From Hippophae tibetana (taxonomy: Eukaryota > Streptophyta > Magnoliopsida > Rosales > Elaeagnaceae), in contig CM072809.1 of assembly GCA_037013495.1 (NCBI GenBank), positions 3,991,001 to 4,055,000 on the forward strand: a stretch of DNA of 64,000 nucleotides, in the 5' to 3' direction. Positions within the stretch are counted from its first letter, which is position 1. Every line of letters begins with the position of its first letter. This document shows, in pieces, positions 10,557 to 21,285 of this stretch. A program made the position numbers and the translations under genes. The notes beneath the pieces are model-generated. The model was given only the letters and a program-made list of their open reading frames with translations. It did no database searches and was not told where the DNA came from.

Positions 10557-11147
10557 AATTGAAAGTTGGGCAGTCTAATGTTTCTCTCAAAACATGTTTT
10601 TTCAAGAAATGGGTCACCCAGTCTTATAACCAACACATTGGTAGCTTCTCTGGGCGATGTGGGACTCTAACACTCTCCCTCACATCGGACAAGGACACTG
10701 CAAAGACCGATACCCGGCCGGCACAACAACCAGACACCGGGGAACTCAGGGAACCGGGCACATCGGGACCCCCAGGATCAGCTCTGATACCAAATTGAAA
10801 GGTGGGCAGCTCAATGTTTCCCTCAAAACGCGCTTATCAAGAAAGAGGTCACCCATACTAATAACCAACACATTGCTAGCTTCTTTGGGCGATGTGGGAC
10901 TCCAACACTCCCCCTCACATCGGACGAAAACACCGCAAAGACCGATACCCGACCGACACAACAACCAAACACCAGGGAACTCAGGGAAGCGGGCACATCG
11001 GGACCCTAGGATCAACTCTGATGCCAAATTGAAAGTTAGACAACCTAATGTTTTCCTCAAAACGCGCTTATCAGAAAAGGAGTCACCCAAATTTATAACC
11101 AGCACATTGTTGGCTTCTCTGGACGCCAACGACGTGGGACTCCAACA
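10557..11147 (-). mobile_element. TRIM array with three LTRs and two internal regions
   Basis: Read on the minus strand, the LTRs start TGTTGGAGTCCCAC and end CTTTCAATT: 11027-11147, 10793-10907 and 10557-10672 (116-121 bp). Between them lie two internal regions of about 120 bp, each beginning with a TGGTATCAGAGC-type primer-binding site (one copy slightly altered) and ending in a purine tract (gtgagggggag or gtgagggagag). A perfect 5-bp duplication gatta (10552-10556 and 11148-11152) flanks the whole array, so it arrived, or grew, as one unit. No coding capacity. No 5S-like sequence is seen, so it is not Cassandra. The middle of the rightmost LTR has a short duplicated cgac-containing insert. 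Confidence 0.88.
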
Positions 11148-11152
11148 GATTA

Positions 11153-12031
11153 TATCTTCTTCCATTATTATTATTATTTATTTATTTATTTTATTTTGTG
11201 TTGTTTTATTGTTTTCTACCTAAGCCGGATTAAGTAAATTTTGAAAAAATACTTTTGTATTATATATACAATTCTAATACGTTATATTTAAAAGAAATAT
11301 ATACTTAAGAATTATTATACTATGAATTATATAGTTTTGAGATTAATTAAAGTTATTAACTTTTTGGATGGAAAAAAAATTTCAAACTTTTTCACACAGG
11401 AGTGATAAGTTGTGACAACAGCCAAAGCTCAAAGGTATCCTGGATATCGGGATATGTATAAATAAGTATAACATGTACTCAGTACGAGTTTTATTTAGTA
11501 AGCTTTCCAATTTTTCAATTTTCATAATAAATATTGGAAGTTGTACTTGTACGTATTTCTTTATTCCGGTACTACAACATGGAGCCAAATAAAATGTGAT
11601 CGTTTAATAGTTTTTAAAGTTTTATTTAGATAATATAATGTTATTTTTAAAAACAAAGAATATATGTTAAACGTTTTAATAATATAAATAAATATATATT
11701 TTTTAATATAGTAAGAAATTAAATATATGTTTTTTCATAGATGAGTTTAAAAGGGAAACTATTTGAATAATTTATTTATTTATGTACTAAAATGTTTTAA
11801 CTCGGTAATTACTGATTATCATTTTTGCGAGAACTATTGGTGAGAGAAGTTATGTATCATTCCAGAACACTTTTGTTTGGGTTAAAGGTGAGTGATTTTA
11901 TTGACAATTATACCGAAGACCTACTCTCACTACAAGCAAATTTGTTTACAACAAAACATCTGATTCGAAAACCCAGCACTCGCACAATCAATACTTCTTT
12001 CAAGGGAAAATTACTTATTTAGCCTTTATCT
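11153..12031. other. Intergenic region downstream of POR
   Basis: AT-rich. It holds the 3' flank of the minus-strand POR gene. No gene, RNA or repeat recognised. Confidence 0.6.
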
Positions 12032-14098
12032 CTAAGCCAAGCCCACAAGTTTCTCACTTATCTCCCAAACCTTGCGAGCTTTCTCTGTGTCACTAGCTTC
12101 TTGTGACAATTGGTTTTCAAATGAAGCTGAATCCTTGTTCCAGCTCCAGTATACACCTGACTTTGTCAAACTTGGGTCACTCACCACCTGAGTTATAAGT
12201 TAACAATCAATTTAATTCATGCACAACATCAAATAACAAACCGACGAAGATTAATTGCCACCCATCTCCTTTATTTCAAGTTAAAAAAATAAAATCCACC
12301 ATCAATTTATCATAGTAACATATTTTGCCTTCAGTAGTTCATACCTGAGCAAGCCTTTTTCCTGCATCAGCTTCAGACACGAAGCCTTTTGTAATGTACT
12401 TTTGGAATGGAGGGAATAGAAACCTAAACAATGGAATGTGCTCCCTAAACAAACCAGTTGTAGCAATGCAACCAGGGTAAAGGGATGCAAAGGTCATCCC
12501 GGTTTCTTCGTGGTAACGCCTGTGGAATTCTTGCATCGTTAGCATGTTGCACACTTTGCTGTCTTTATAGGCTTTAGCGCCATCAAAGTTTCCACCATCA
12601 ATCATAGCTGAGCTGTTTAACCCATTTATGCCTCCTGCCAGTCCTCTCATGTCTCCAAGGTTTGCCTTTGGAGGCACATTTCCAGCCAAAGTGTTTGTGT
12701 TTCCTGAAATAGTTATTGATCAGCATGTGCGTAACAAAAATCAAGGATCATTACTTGTTCAATGTCATAGTCGAACATTAAGGCGACAAGTAATATAGAG
12801 CTTTTGTGAAATGCTTAATTTACAGCAGATTGGTAGTATTCACATAGCAATTGAATATGTGGAGTATTTTAATGGAATGAATATTGTACTTGTTTAATCC
12901 TTTCATGCTTGTTTTTTTTTTTTTTTAAAAAGAAGAAGAAGAAGAAAGAAAGTTGTGTTGGTGGTATGGAATCTATAACTAGCTGCAATACAAGCATACA
13001 ACATATTGAAAAGAACAAAAGGCGAAAATTCATCAGAATCCATAGGTGATTAAAAATATCATTAAGTCCTATAATTCAATCATACCTGTTATTGAGCCAA
13101 CGATTATAAGTCTTTTTGATGGATAATCAGATTTGTTCAAGTCATCCAGCAACAACCGCGAAAGGAGGAAGTGTCCAAGATGGTTAGTCCCAACACTAAG
13201 TTCAAACCCTTCAGCAGTGAATGAAGGGTCTTTAGCAGTTGGTTGATACACTGCTGCATTACATACCAGCACATCAAGTGGTCTCTCAGATCGTCGAAAG
13301 TTATCAACGAATTGGCGAACACTGTCAAGGGAAGCAAGGTCTAAATGCATAATGGTGTAGTTTTCTTTGGGCATTCCAGTTGACTTAGCTGCTCTTTCAG
13401 CTTTGAGGAAATCCCTACAGGCCATAATGACATGCCATTTACCAGTTTCAGCCAAAGCCTTAGCTGTGGCTAGACCCAATCCAGAGGAAGCACCAGTGAC
13501 AATGACACTGCCCTTTCTTAGAGTCTTCTTCCCCTCTGGTGCTACTCTGTTAACTGTTGGAGTCGTGGTCATTATTTGGCTTGTGATAGGCCCAGCTTTT
13601 AAGATTAATTCTCTCTGCAAACATAAACCCTTTGTGTTACACAAAACCCAGAAACTTCCCCATCCAATTTTGAAAATGAAATAGAAATATCTCACAAATA
13701 TTGGTCAGATATGTCTAATCTAAAATTGTCAATATATCCAAAAAAAGAAGAAGCTAAGCATTACCAATGTATCTAAAATCATCAATAGAAAATGCACCTT
13801 TTCTGTAGCAAAATTTAAAGGGGGAAAAAGGAATGTGAAATGTTTACTAGCCTTGCATCTTAGTGCAACGGAGCTCAATTCCGATTTAAATTGGTCTGAG
13901 AATGAAATTCCAAATAAAGTTGAATCCTTTAGAGATGAACCAAACTTGCACTGCAGACAAATTAAGAAACATATCTGACAAAATTAATTACCCATCTAAT
14001 AATGGTGAAAATTATTCAGAAAAACAAATTAATTGGTGACCAACCTCCTTAGTAGCAGAGAAAGTAGAGGGAACTAAAGCAGCAGCTTGGAGAGCCAT
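12032..14098 (-). CDS. POR: Light-dependent NADPH:protochlorophyllide oxidoreductase
   Basis: Five exons: 14045-14098, 13852-13950, 13086-13614, 12345-12703 and 12032-12187; 1197 nt in all, 398 residues, close to the usual 400. The enzyme reduces the C17=C18 bond of protochlorophyllide to chlorophyllide using NADPH and light, in plastids. Residues 1 to about 65 ([18 protein letters not shown]...) look like a chloroplast transit peptide. The short-chain dehydrogenase fold shows TGASSGLG (91-98) for NADPH, VCNAAVY, and the catalytic YKDSK (Tyr273, Lys277). The C terminus is [13 protein letters not shown], as in Arabidopsis PORA/B/C. All exon phases agree. The donor of intron 2 appears to be GC instead of GT (AAG|GCTAGT); this choice keeps the conserved K-R-E junction. 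Which POR isoform it is cannot be decided from sequence alone. Confidence 0.96.
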
Positions 14099-14223
14099 TA
14101 ACACATGCAAAGCAATTCAAATTCCTTAGGGTTTGATTAACTCAGAGAAAGGGACTGGTCTTAGAATTGAAGGCAGCCAAAGAGAAGGAGGGACTAAGTA
14201 TTTGAAAAGAGAAAGTTGGGTCG

Positions 14224-14231
14224 TATTTATA
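14224..14231 (-). promoter_or_regulatory. TATA box of the POR gene
   Basis: The minus strand reads TATAAATA about 126 bp upstream of the ATG, in the right place for a plant core promoter with a 5' leader of about 95 nt. Confidence 0.6.
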
Positions 14232-14462
14232 GATATATTTGCAGATTTTTGAAAAAATAATAAGTAACGTTAATAAAATATTAAAACTTATAACCACACA
14301 ATCATTTATGTTTAGTATATATATTTTTATTAAAATAAAATATATCATATATATCATCTTTAATTTTAATTTAAACATTATACAATTAAACAATGGTAAA
14401 ATTGAATTTTTCATAATTTTCAAATAAAAAGCGAAGTCTTGGAATTGAAAGACAAATGTGTG

Positions 14463-14520
14463 GATAAGATAAATGGTATTATTGTGTCTGCCACGTAGAT
14501 TTCAATGCAACCAATCAGGC
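14463..14520 (-). promoter_or_regulatory. Cluster of light-promoter-like motifs upstream of POR
   Basis: Within 58 bp lie GATAAG (14463-14468, the I-box motif), CCACGTAG (14491-14498, an ACGT-core element) and CCAAT (14511-14515), about 230-290 bp upstream of the TATA box. I-box plus ACGT-core combinations are typical of light-regulated plant promoters, which suits POR. Single motifs of this length occur by chance, so the support is the combination and the gene context. Confidence 0.35.
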
Positions 14521-16363
14521 TTAGAGTTTTGGATTTCCGTATAGATATTTCATGCATTCTTCTATAAAGCTTAGTTCAAGGATTGGGGGGGACTCGGGAT
14601 ATTATGGTGAGATCCCCAAAAAATGTTCCACTCCTCTTAGTTATGGGCACTGCATGAAAATGCTGGAAGGATTGGGGGAAGTAATGTGGTAACAGAAGCA
14701 CATCAAGATTATTTAGGGTTACAGAATTTACAGTTGATTGAGCCAAATAAAAATGGGGACAAGAACAACACTTGCACTGCTTGGAAATTTATGAAAAGTC
14801 GGATTAGGCCCATTTTTGTGGACCCACCTGTTGGAGGCCCATAAGGACCAAGAACTATCTAGCAGTTTTGTATTAAAGAGGGAGGGAAAAGGGCAAAAAT
14901 AAAATAAAATCGTATAAGATCGTACGTATTACTTTTAGTGTGTAGTAGTAATACTTGTGGATGGAATATTTGAATGGTATTGTTTAGGTTTAGATTTCTT
15001 AATCTTTTAAAATTACACTCTAATATTCTCAATGTTGACTAAATTTTCATAAATGTCTCTTAGTAATAGCACTAATAACACAGTTTTTAAAGAAAATTAT
15101 CAAAAAATATTCTTGAGTTTTATCTTTCTTAAGGAATGTTCTTAATATTTGAAAAAAATAATCTCTAATAATACTATAATTAGAGTATTATCAAATATAA
15201 TCCCAATTAATAATAACATTAATTTTTTCATCAACATAATTTTTTTAAATTATTAAAATATTTTTTAAAAGTTACAATGTAAAATATATTTATTTATCGT
15301 ACTCAACTTTTTTGCAATATAGATCTGCCTTTTCATACACATTTGTCTATGTGGTTGTTTTCTATTAGTGCACTCACGTAGTGGCTCTCCAAAATGGAGA
15401 CTTGTATGTGTGTGTATATATAAAATTATATATCCTTAAAGAGATATGAACAAAACCAAAATTTAAGTATGGATTAGAAGAGGCAGATCTATGGATAGAT
15501 ACGTAATTGTAATTATAATTATAAGCATATATCTCTCTTTAATAGTGCTCAATATTCATTACTCCAACATATTTTAAAAACAAATTAAAAAATGACACAT
15601 AAGTACTTAAAAATAATCATATGAAAACTATTTGATTAAATGAAAATCATGTCCTCACTTATCCCCCTAACAATCTCCTAATGAAAAGTGAAAACCATTA
15701 AAAACACACATCCTATCCGCCTTAAAATTGGTTAAGAAAAAATCTGTAGTATAGCTATAAGTTATATCACATAATAATAAGTTTAAAAAACATATCCGAT
15801 TACTTTGACTAATAAATATCACATCAATTATTTTTCTACTATAGCTCAATACAAATAAAAAATACAACATTTCTTCTAATATTGAAAAAAAATAAGGGAG
15901 AGATATATAGTTGCATTTGTCCGAAAGATATAACATTTCAGATCCCAAAAAACACATTTTTTATGGCTAATATTTCGCTTGTTCGGCATTATTAGGTCTA
16001 GTGGTAAAGCATTTTGCGAAAGAAATTCAAATTTTAATTAAATGGAACATTTTGCAATGCTCCTATCTCAAGTTGTGCAATTATAGAAATCCATTGGTTT
16101 CTAAACTTCATGCTGTAATTTTCTACTTTTTTTTTCTTCTTTTTTAACGAATAAATCTTTTTTCTTTCTTGATGCTCAGTCGGATTGCAATCCAACTCTA
16201 CATCCGACAAGCAACAAGCAAAGAATAAAACAAATGGAATACTGTTGATATTACAAATCCCACCCGATGCCTCTGTACACAAATGAACCGTGACAAGATA
16301 TCCTAACATAACTTCGTCAACTCGCACATTTCATGCTCTAGGTCCCCAATTATCTTTGAGCTA
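14521..16363. other. Intergenic region between POR and the WDR44-like gene
   Basis: 14521-14900 is less AT-rich and is probably distal promoter of POR. 14900-16000 is AT-rich without coding signal. 16000-16363 is probably the 3' UTR and flank of the WDR44-like gene. Confidence 0.55.
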
Positions 16364-19300
16364 TTAAATCCGAATTGGGAACCCAAAATTCTGATAAGTT
16401 CTAATTTCCCCTCGAAGGCCAGCGGTTACAATCACCATGCCCCACGCCGACATGTTCTGGCTAAATCCATTGCTATAGTCAAAACTGACACGGGGACTCC
16501 GATTCCTAGATGCTACAAGCCTTTCCTCTGGCCATGTTGCTGCAATTCTATCAAAGTAATTGTTGGTTGCACTAGCTATGGTTCCATGAAGGGTGCTGTT
16601 AATGTAACCAGATGCTGAGAGCGAACCATAGTTATCAAATGCCTCCTCCACAGGGGTAGGAGGATGATTGACAGTGGAGACTTCATCAAGATTGTTCTCA
16701 AGCCCATTTTGTTCTTCACCTTGTAGTCCACAGGCATCACCCATCCCAGGCCAAGGAATAGCCACCGACACATCTTGACAGTGAAAATGCTCATATGAAT
16801 TTGTGACAGTGACGCCTTTGCTTCTGCTAGGTTGAGAATGAGCTTCATGTTTCCATATATACACATGGGAATCCTCACTAGCAGAAACTACATATTTACC
16901 ATTTGCCGTTAGGGAAGCTGATATTTGGCTATTCGCATTACGAAACCCTGTCAAAAATCAGCAATAACACACCATTATAAACAATGGAATTTGACAGGAT
17001 CTAAGCAAAATGTTGGTGGATACAGAGGTAGTACAATAGTAAAATATTACTGCTTAACGAACAAATCCTCCCCCGTGTCATTTATTTGTTGAGTAAGGTA
17101 GAAAATAAGGTGTCACATTATAGTCAAATTTAAAAGAATCCCGAAGGAATTTGGTTACCGCAATTCATGTCTGCATAGTGCCAAGACTTTTTTTCCCTTT
17201 GAACATCACCATCAAAGTTCAAATCCAATGACATGAAATGATTTGTATCACACATAATGGCCTTGCTAGGCACATCTTTTTTGCCTTGCGTTCAAAAATT
17301 TACAAAATGGCATGCTGATAATAAGCATGAAAACTTATGCATGGGTAGCAGTGCAAATGTACAAAAGTTCCCAGCAATCAGCATTAACAAAAATGAACCT
17401 GCCTTCCTAAAATCCTGAACTAATTGAACCCCAAAGGCAAAGCAAAGATCACCAACTTATTGAACAGGGCAAACAAAACCATGCATTATGCCTCTTCCTA
17501 TTGCTAAAATAACAAGCTACTAATCCTTTATTACATTTTATTCTTACCTTTGAACTTGTGCACCAGCTCTACACTGTCAACAACCCTGATTCTTGAATCT
17601 GCAGATGTAATAAGTACTTCCGATGAACTCCCTGGTGCAAACTGTTCATTGAAACTGATTAGTAGCTGAAAACAATTGAGCAAAATTGCAACTTAAAGTT
17701 AACATAGAACAAACCGTGCAAGAGGGGTAGGGGGGAAATTGCAGTAGTTATGCAACGACCAGAGGGAAGAACTCTTTCTAAATGTTCACTCAAATTGAAG
17801 AAGATAAGTAAGGTAAAAGTACCTGGAAACCAGTTATTTTCTTTTGGCGAGCTTTCTTTTTCTTGTTCTGCAAATTAATTTGACTCTTCTGTTGCAACTT
17901 ATTCTCTGAAAAAAAATGTGAAAACATTATTATCAGTTCATATTTCAGGGTTACAAGCACGCAGGAGTATGGGGAACAGATGTAACACACATACGCACAG
18001 ATATGTTAATGCATACCAGATGTATTGTACAAACGGCAGCTCCCTTTGTATGATCCAACCAGTGCACCCTTCATATTAAAACAAATACCTTTGAGCTACA
18101 AATTTAATACTAGCATGCTATTACTCTATAATGATGAGTAGTTTTTTTACCCAACCTGCCCATCTGGAGTGTAACAAGCAGCAGTGACCATCTCATGCAG
18201 ATCATTCCAATCAACCACTTGATGCTCAGGGATGCTCCATATGCGAACCTTAGCATCAAGCGATCCACTGATGAAGTATCTATCATCAACAGGATTAAAC
18301 TGGATGCAAGTTACTGTATCAAGGTATTCGAAAATGAATAACCATTAGAAACAAGTGTTGTAAGAGGGGAAAAAACACTACACACAGTGGAAGAAGACAA
18401 GGATATGGACCATCCTCTTCGACATAGAGGATCACCATCATAATATAAATGGTAAATATCACTAATATCCTAAAGGTATTTCCTGAATACCCTCATTTCA
18501 AAAATACAGTCAGCCCCCCTCCTTTAAAGTTCGACATATTGACATACTTTTTGAAGCATAAATTATTATGTGAATACAAATCCAAAAATTTAAATTTCTA
18601 AATTTAGTTAAAAGAACTAAAAATCCGTACTTAAAAAAGAATATGAAAACCACAGCTCCTTGTCCCTTCCTAGCCATCTTACTTTTGGCTCTTCTATATA
18701 TATATATATATATATATATATTCTAATTTAATATGTTTGTATGCATTTAAACATGTAAACTTGTATTAAAGAATATCAAAAGGGAGATTTAGTCTTTCAA
18801 GCATTTTTTAGGTAGGAAATTATTTAGAGTAACAATTATTCAAATCTCAAGGGTGGCAAGTGATATATATCCTAAACTAAAATGCTAGAAGAAATTCAGA
18901 ACACATAACAATTCATAATTCAACTGAACTCAGTCCCTACTAGGAGTTCAGAAATAAGCCACCTACAACACAAAAATGCATTGATAATGAATCTTAATTT
19001 TCACATACTCATGTAAAAAACATAAGCTCCCAAAAAATACCCATATCAATGACCTTTTTACAAGAATCATGAATGTCAACAGAAAAACTGAGAGAGTAAA
19101 TGCATAAAAGAATATCTGTATTTACCATAGTCACTGTGCGAAAAAATCTTCAAACAAGACTTGTTGGATAAATGCCACAGCCGTACTGTTTTGTCCATTG
19201 AAGAGGAGAGCAGGTGCTGAAGAAACAGAAAACAGAAATCAGACCTAATAATGATATTATGAGTATATTTTTAGCATGTAATGTAACCTAAAACCAATAA

Positions 19301-21285
19301 ACTCTACTTATATTACGGTCAGCATCACAGAAAGATAATTCAGTTTAAAGTGCATCTATTGGGATTATTTAAAGAAAGCATAAAACATTTTGGGAAGCTA
19401 TACTACACATGCAATTATCCCATTTCCTAATCTAAATATGTCAACAAACTACTTTTCTCCACAAAGAACCTTGCTTCCGTGAGCACAAGAAATAAATAAA
19501 TATATGATACTTCCAACATAGAGGTATTGAATAAATCGCAGTTGCATAGAAAATTAAAGCTCAACTTTCTTCAGGAACAAACATAAAAGGAAAAATAAAA
19601 TAATACTGAGAAGAATTAGGACAGTAACTAACCTGAGACTTAGACCATGAAAGGTCAAGCACATCATCCAGATGTCCTTGAAATGAACAAGAGGGTTTAT
19701 CTGATAGTGCAAACACAGTTTCCGGCACTACAACATGGTCCAAGCTTACAGACTTCCGACTTATAGAAGCTCTCCCTCTTCTCTTCTTTTCTGCATGGCT
19801 GTCCATACTTGGTGACAATGAAATTGGTTCTGGCGACCCATTGGTGAGAAAGAACAGATTCAAACTACTATCTTCTGTTTTTTCCATCAACAAATCTCCC
19901 TTCCTCTCAGACTCCACAACCTGCCAAACATGAATAACACAGTCTTCACCCGCACTTGCCATATATTTTCCATCCAAACTAAACTTTATAGTCCATATGG
20001 ACCCATTATGTGCCTGAATCTCTTGACTCTTGTAAAGTGCAGTGAGCTCCTTTGAGGATTTCCCATAATGTCGAACCCTGACTCTCTCTGGCCCATGAAA
20101 AGAAATGTCCTGACTATCATCTGTTGCTGAGCTTGACCTACGCCCTCCCTTCTCTGATGACGTGTCCCTCTCATCACTGCTCCGCCTCTCTTTATGACCA
20201 CCAGTCATGGTGTTTGCAACATTCTTAATACTCTTCAACCAATTCCCTTTCTTCTTCAGCTTCCCATTGCCCCTACCTCCCCCATTGGCATTACAATCCA
20301 AACTGTCTTTGCTAACCTCTTCCACATTCTGCCGACGCATTAATTCTTGAACAATGGGCGAATGTCCTACACACATCTGAAATTCCTCCATGGTCAACTG
20401 CCTATCAGTTCCTACTTCCTTGAGCTTTTTCCAAGTGCCATCTTCCCTAATCTCATTCACAACAAACTCTTTCCCGTTATCCAAGTTTTTAATAGTACAA
20501 ACTTGGGGGTCACTAACCTCATCAATCTCAATACGATATATTTCCTCCTTAACCCCACCTTCGCCATCACCACTACACACAATCTCCGAATTCCGACCAG
20601 AATTCATAGAATTGCTTCTAATAGCATCAACCCTATTGCAATTCTTACCAGAGGGTGGCTTATTTGGCGAAGTGGCGCTAGCAACAGGGGATCCAATGCT
20701 TTTACCACTTTGAGATTTACAGACGCGGTTCGGATTCTTAGAGCTATTTACAAGTGAACTCTCGCCCGAAACCGAAGGAATAGAAAGAATCGAAGAACAA
20801 ACAGCAGAAGTAGACAGAGAACAAGAACGACAATTACAGTGATCAACAATATCCGATTTTGACTGAGATATGGCAGCAAGGCCTCCACCACTCTGCTCCT
20901 CGTCGGTCAAGCCACCCGACGACAACGATTGCCCGAACTCCCCACCACCCTTGAACCACATATCGTCGTCAGGTCTGGTCCGAGAAAGAGTTGGGTCGGA
21001 GCTAAGACCCATATGACGGAGGAGTAGGGAACGGCGTTCAGAGACAGAGGAGGGCTCGGAGATCCAAATATCATAGTTTGAAACGCCCATTGGGAATTTG
21101 GGTATTGGGAAAATATGGTCGGAAGCATAATTGGGGGAAGTGGAAATGGAGTTCGGGTTAGGGTCGTAGTCTTCGGAGTCGGAGTTGGAAGTAGAGCAAG
21201 AGCACGACGAGGAGACAATGCGATCAAGGGACTCGTAGAAGCACTCGTCTTCGTCTTCGTCTTCTTGGTCCCTTGTTCTGCTCAT
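16364..21285 (-). CDS. WD-repeat protein, WDR44-like
   Basis: Seven exons: 19633-21285, 19126-19216, 18156-18313, 18017-18068, 17823-17905, 17548-17665 and 16364-16947. All junctions are GT-AG with consistent phases; 2739 nt, 912 residues. The N-terminal 400 residues are Ser-rich and probably disordered (acidic start [31 protein letters not shown] near 344-360). WD repeats begin near residue 424 ([13 protein letters not shown]...DCVIHVWQ) and continue with [13 protein letters not shown]...[18 protein letters not shown]...DAKVRIWSI, a Lys-rich insert (ENKLQQKSQ...KKKKARQKK), ADSRIRVVD and [12 protein letters not shown]. Animal WDR44 is a Rab11-binding protein of recycling endosomes; the plant role is not established and is inferred only at family level. 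The first Met opens the long exon, and the upstream sequence is non-coding. The gene looks intact. Confidence 0.93.
18694..18721. repeat. (TA)n microsatellite in intron 2 of the WDR44-like gene
   Basis: About 14 uninterrupted TA units inside the 812-bp second intron. Likely length-polymorphic. Confidence 0.9.

Noticed and set aside
10557-11147. Cassandra-type TRIM carrying a 5S RNA promoter
   Set aside because: No 5S-like box A/box C sequence is visible in the LTRs.
10657-11223. 188-codon open frame with repeats
   Set aside because: Lies within the TRIM array and reflects its repeated LTR and internal sequence.
15993-16036. tRNA-like A-box (ggtctagtggtaaagca) followed by a ttcaaa block
   Set aside because: Too short for a tRNA, no acceptor or anticodon stems can be paired, and the B-box is poor. 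At most a decayed tRNA-derived relic.
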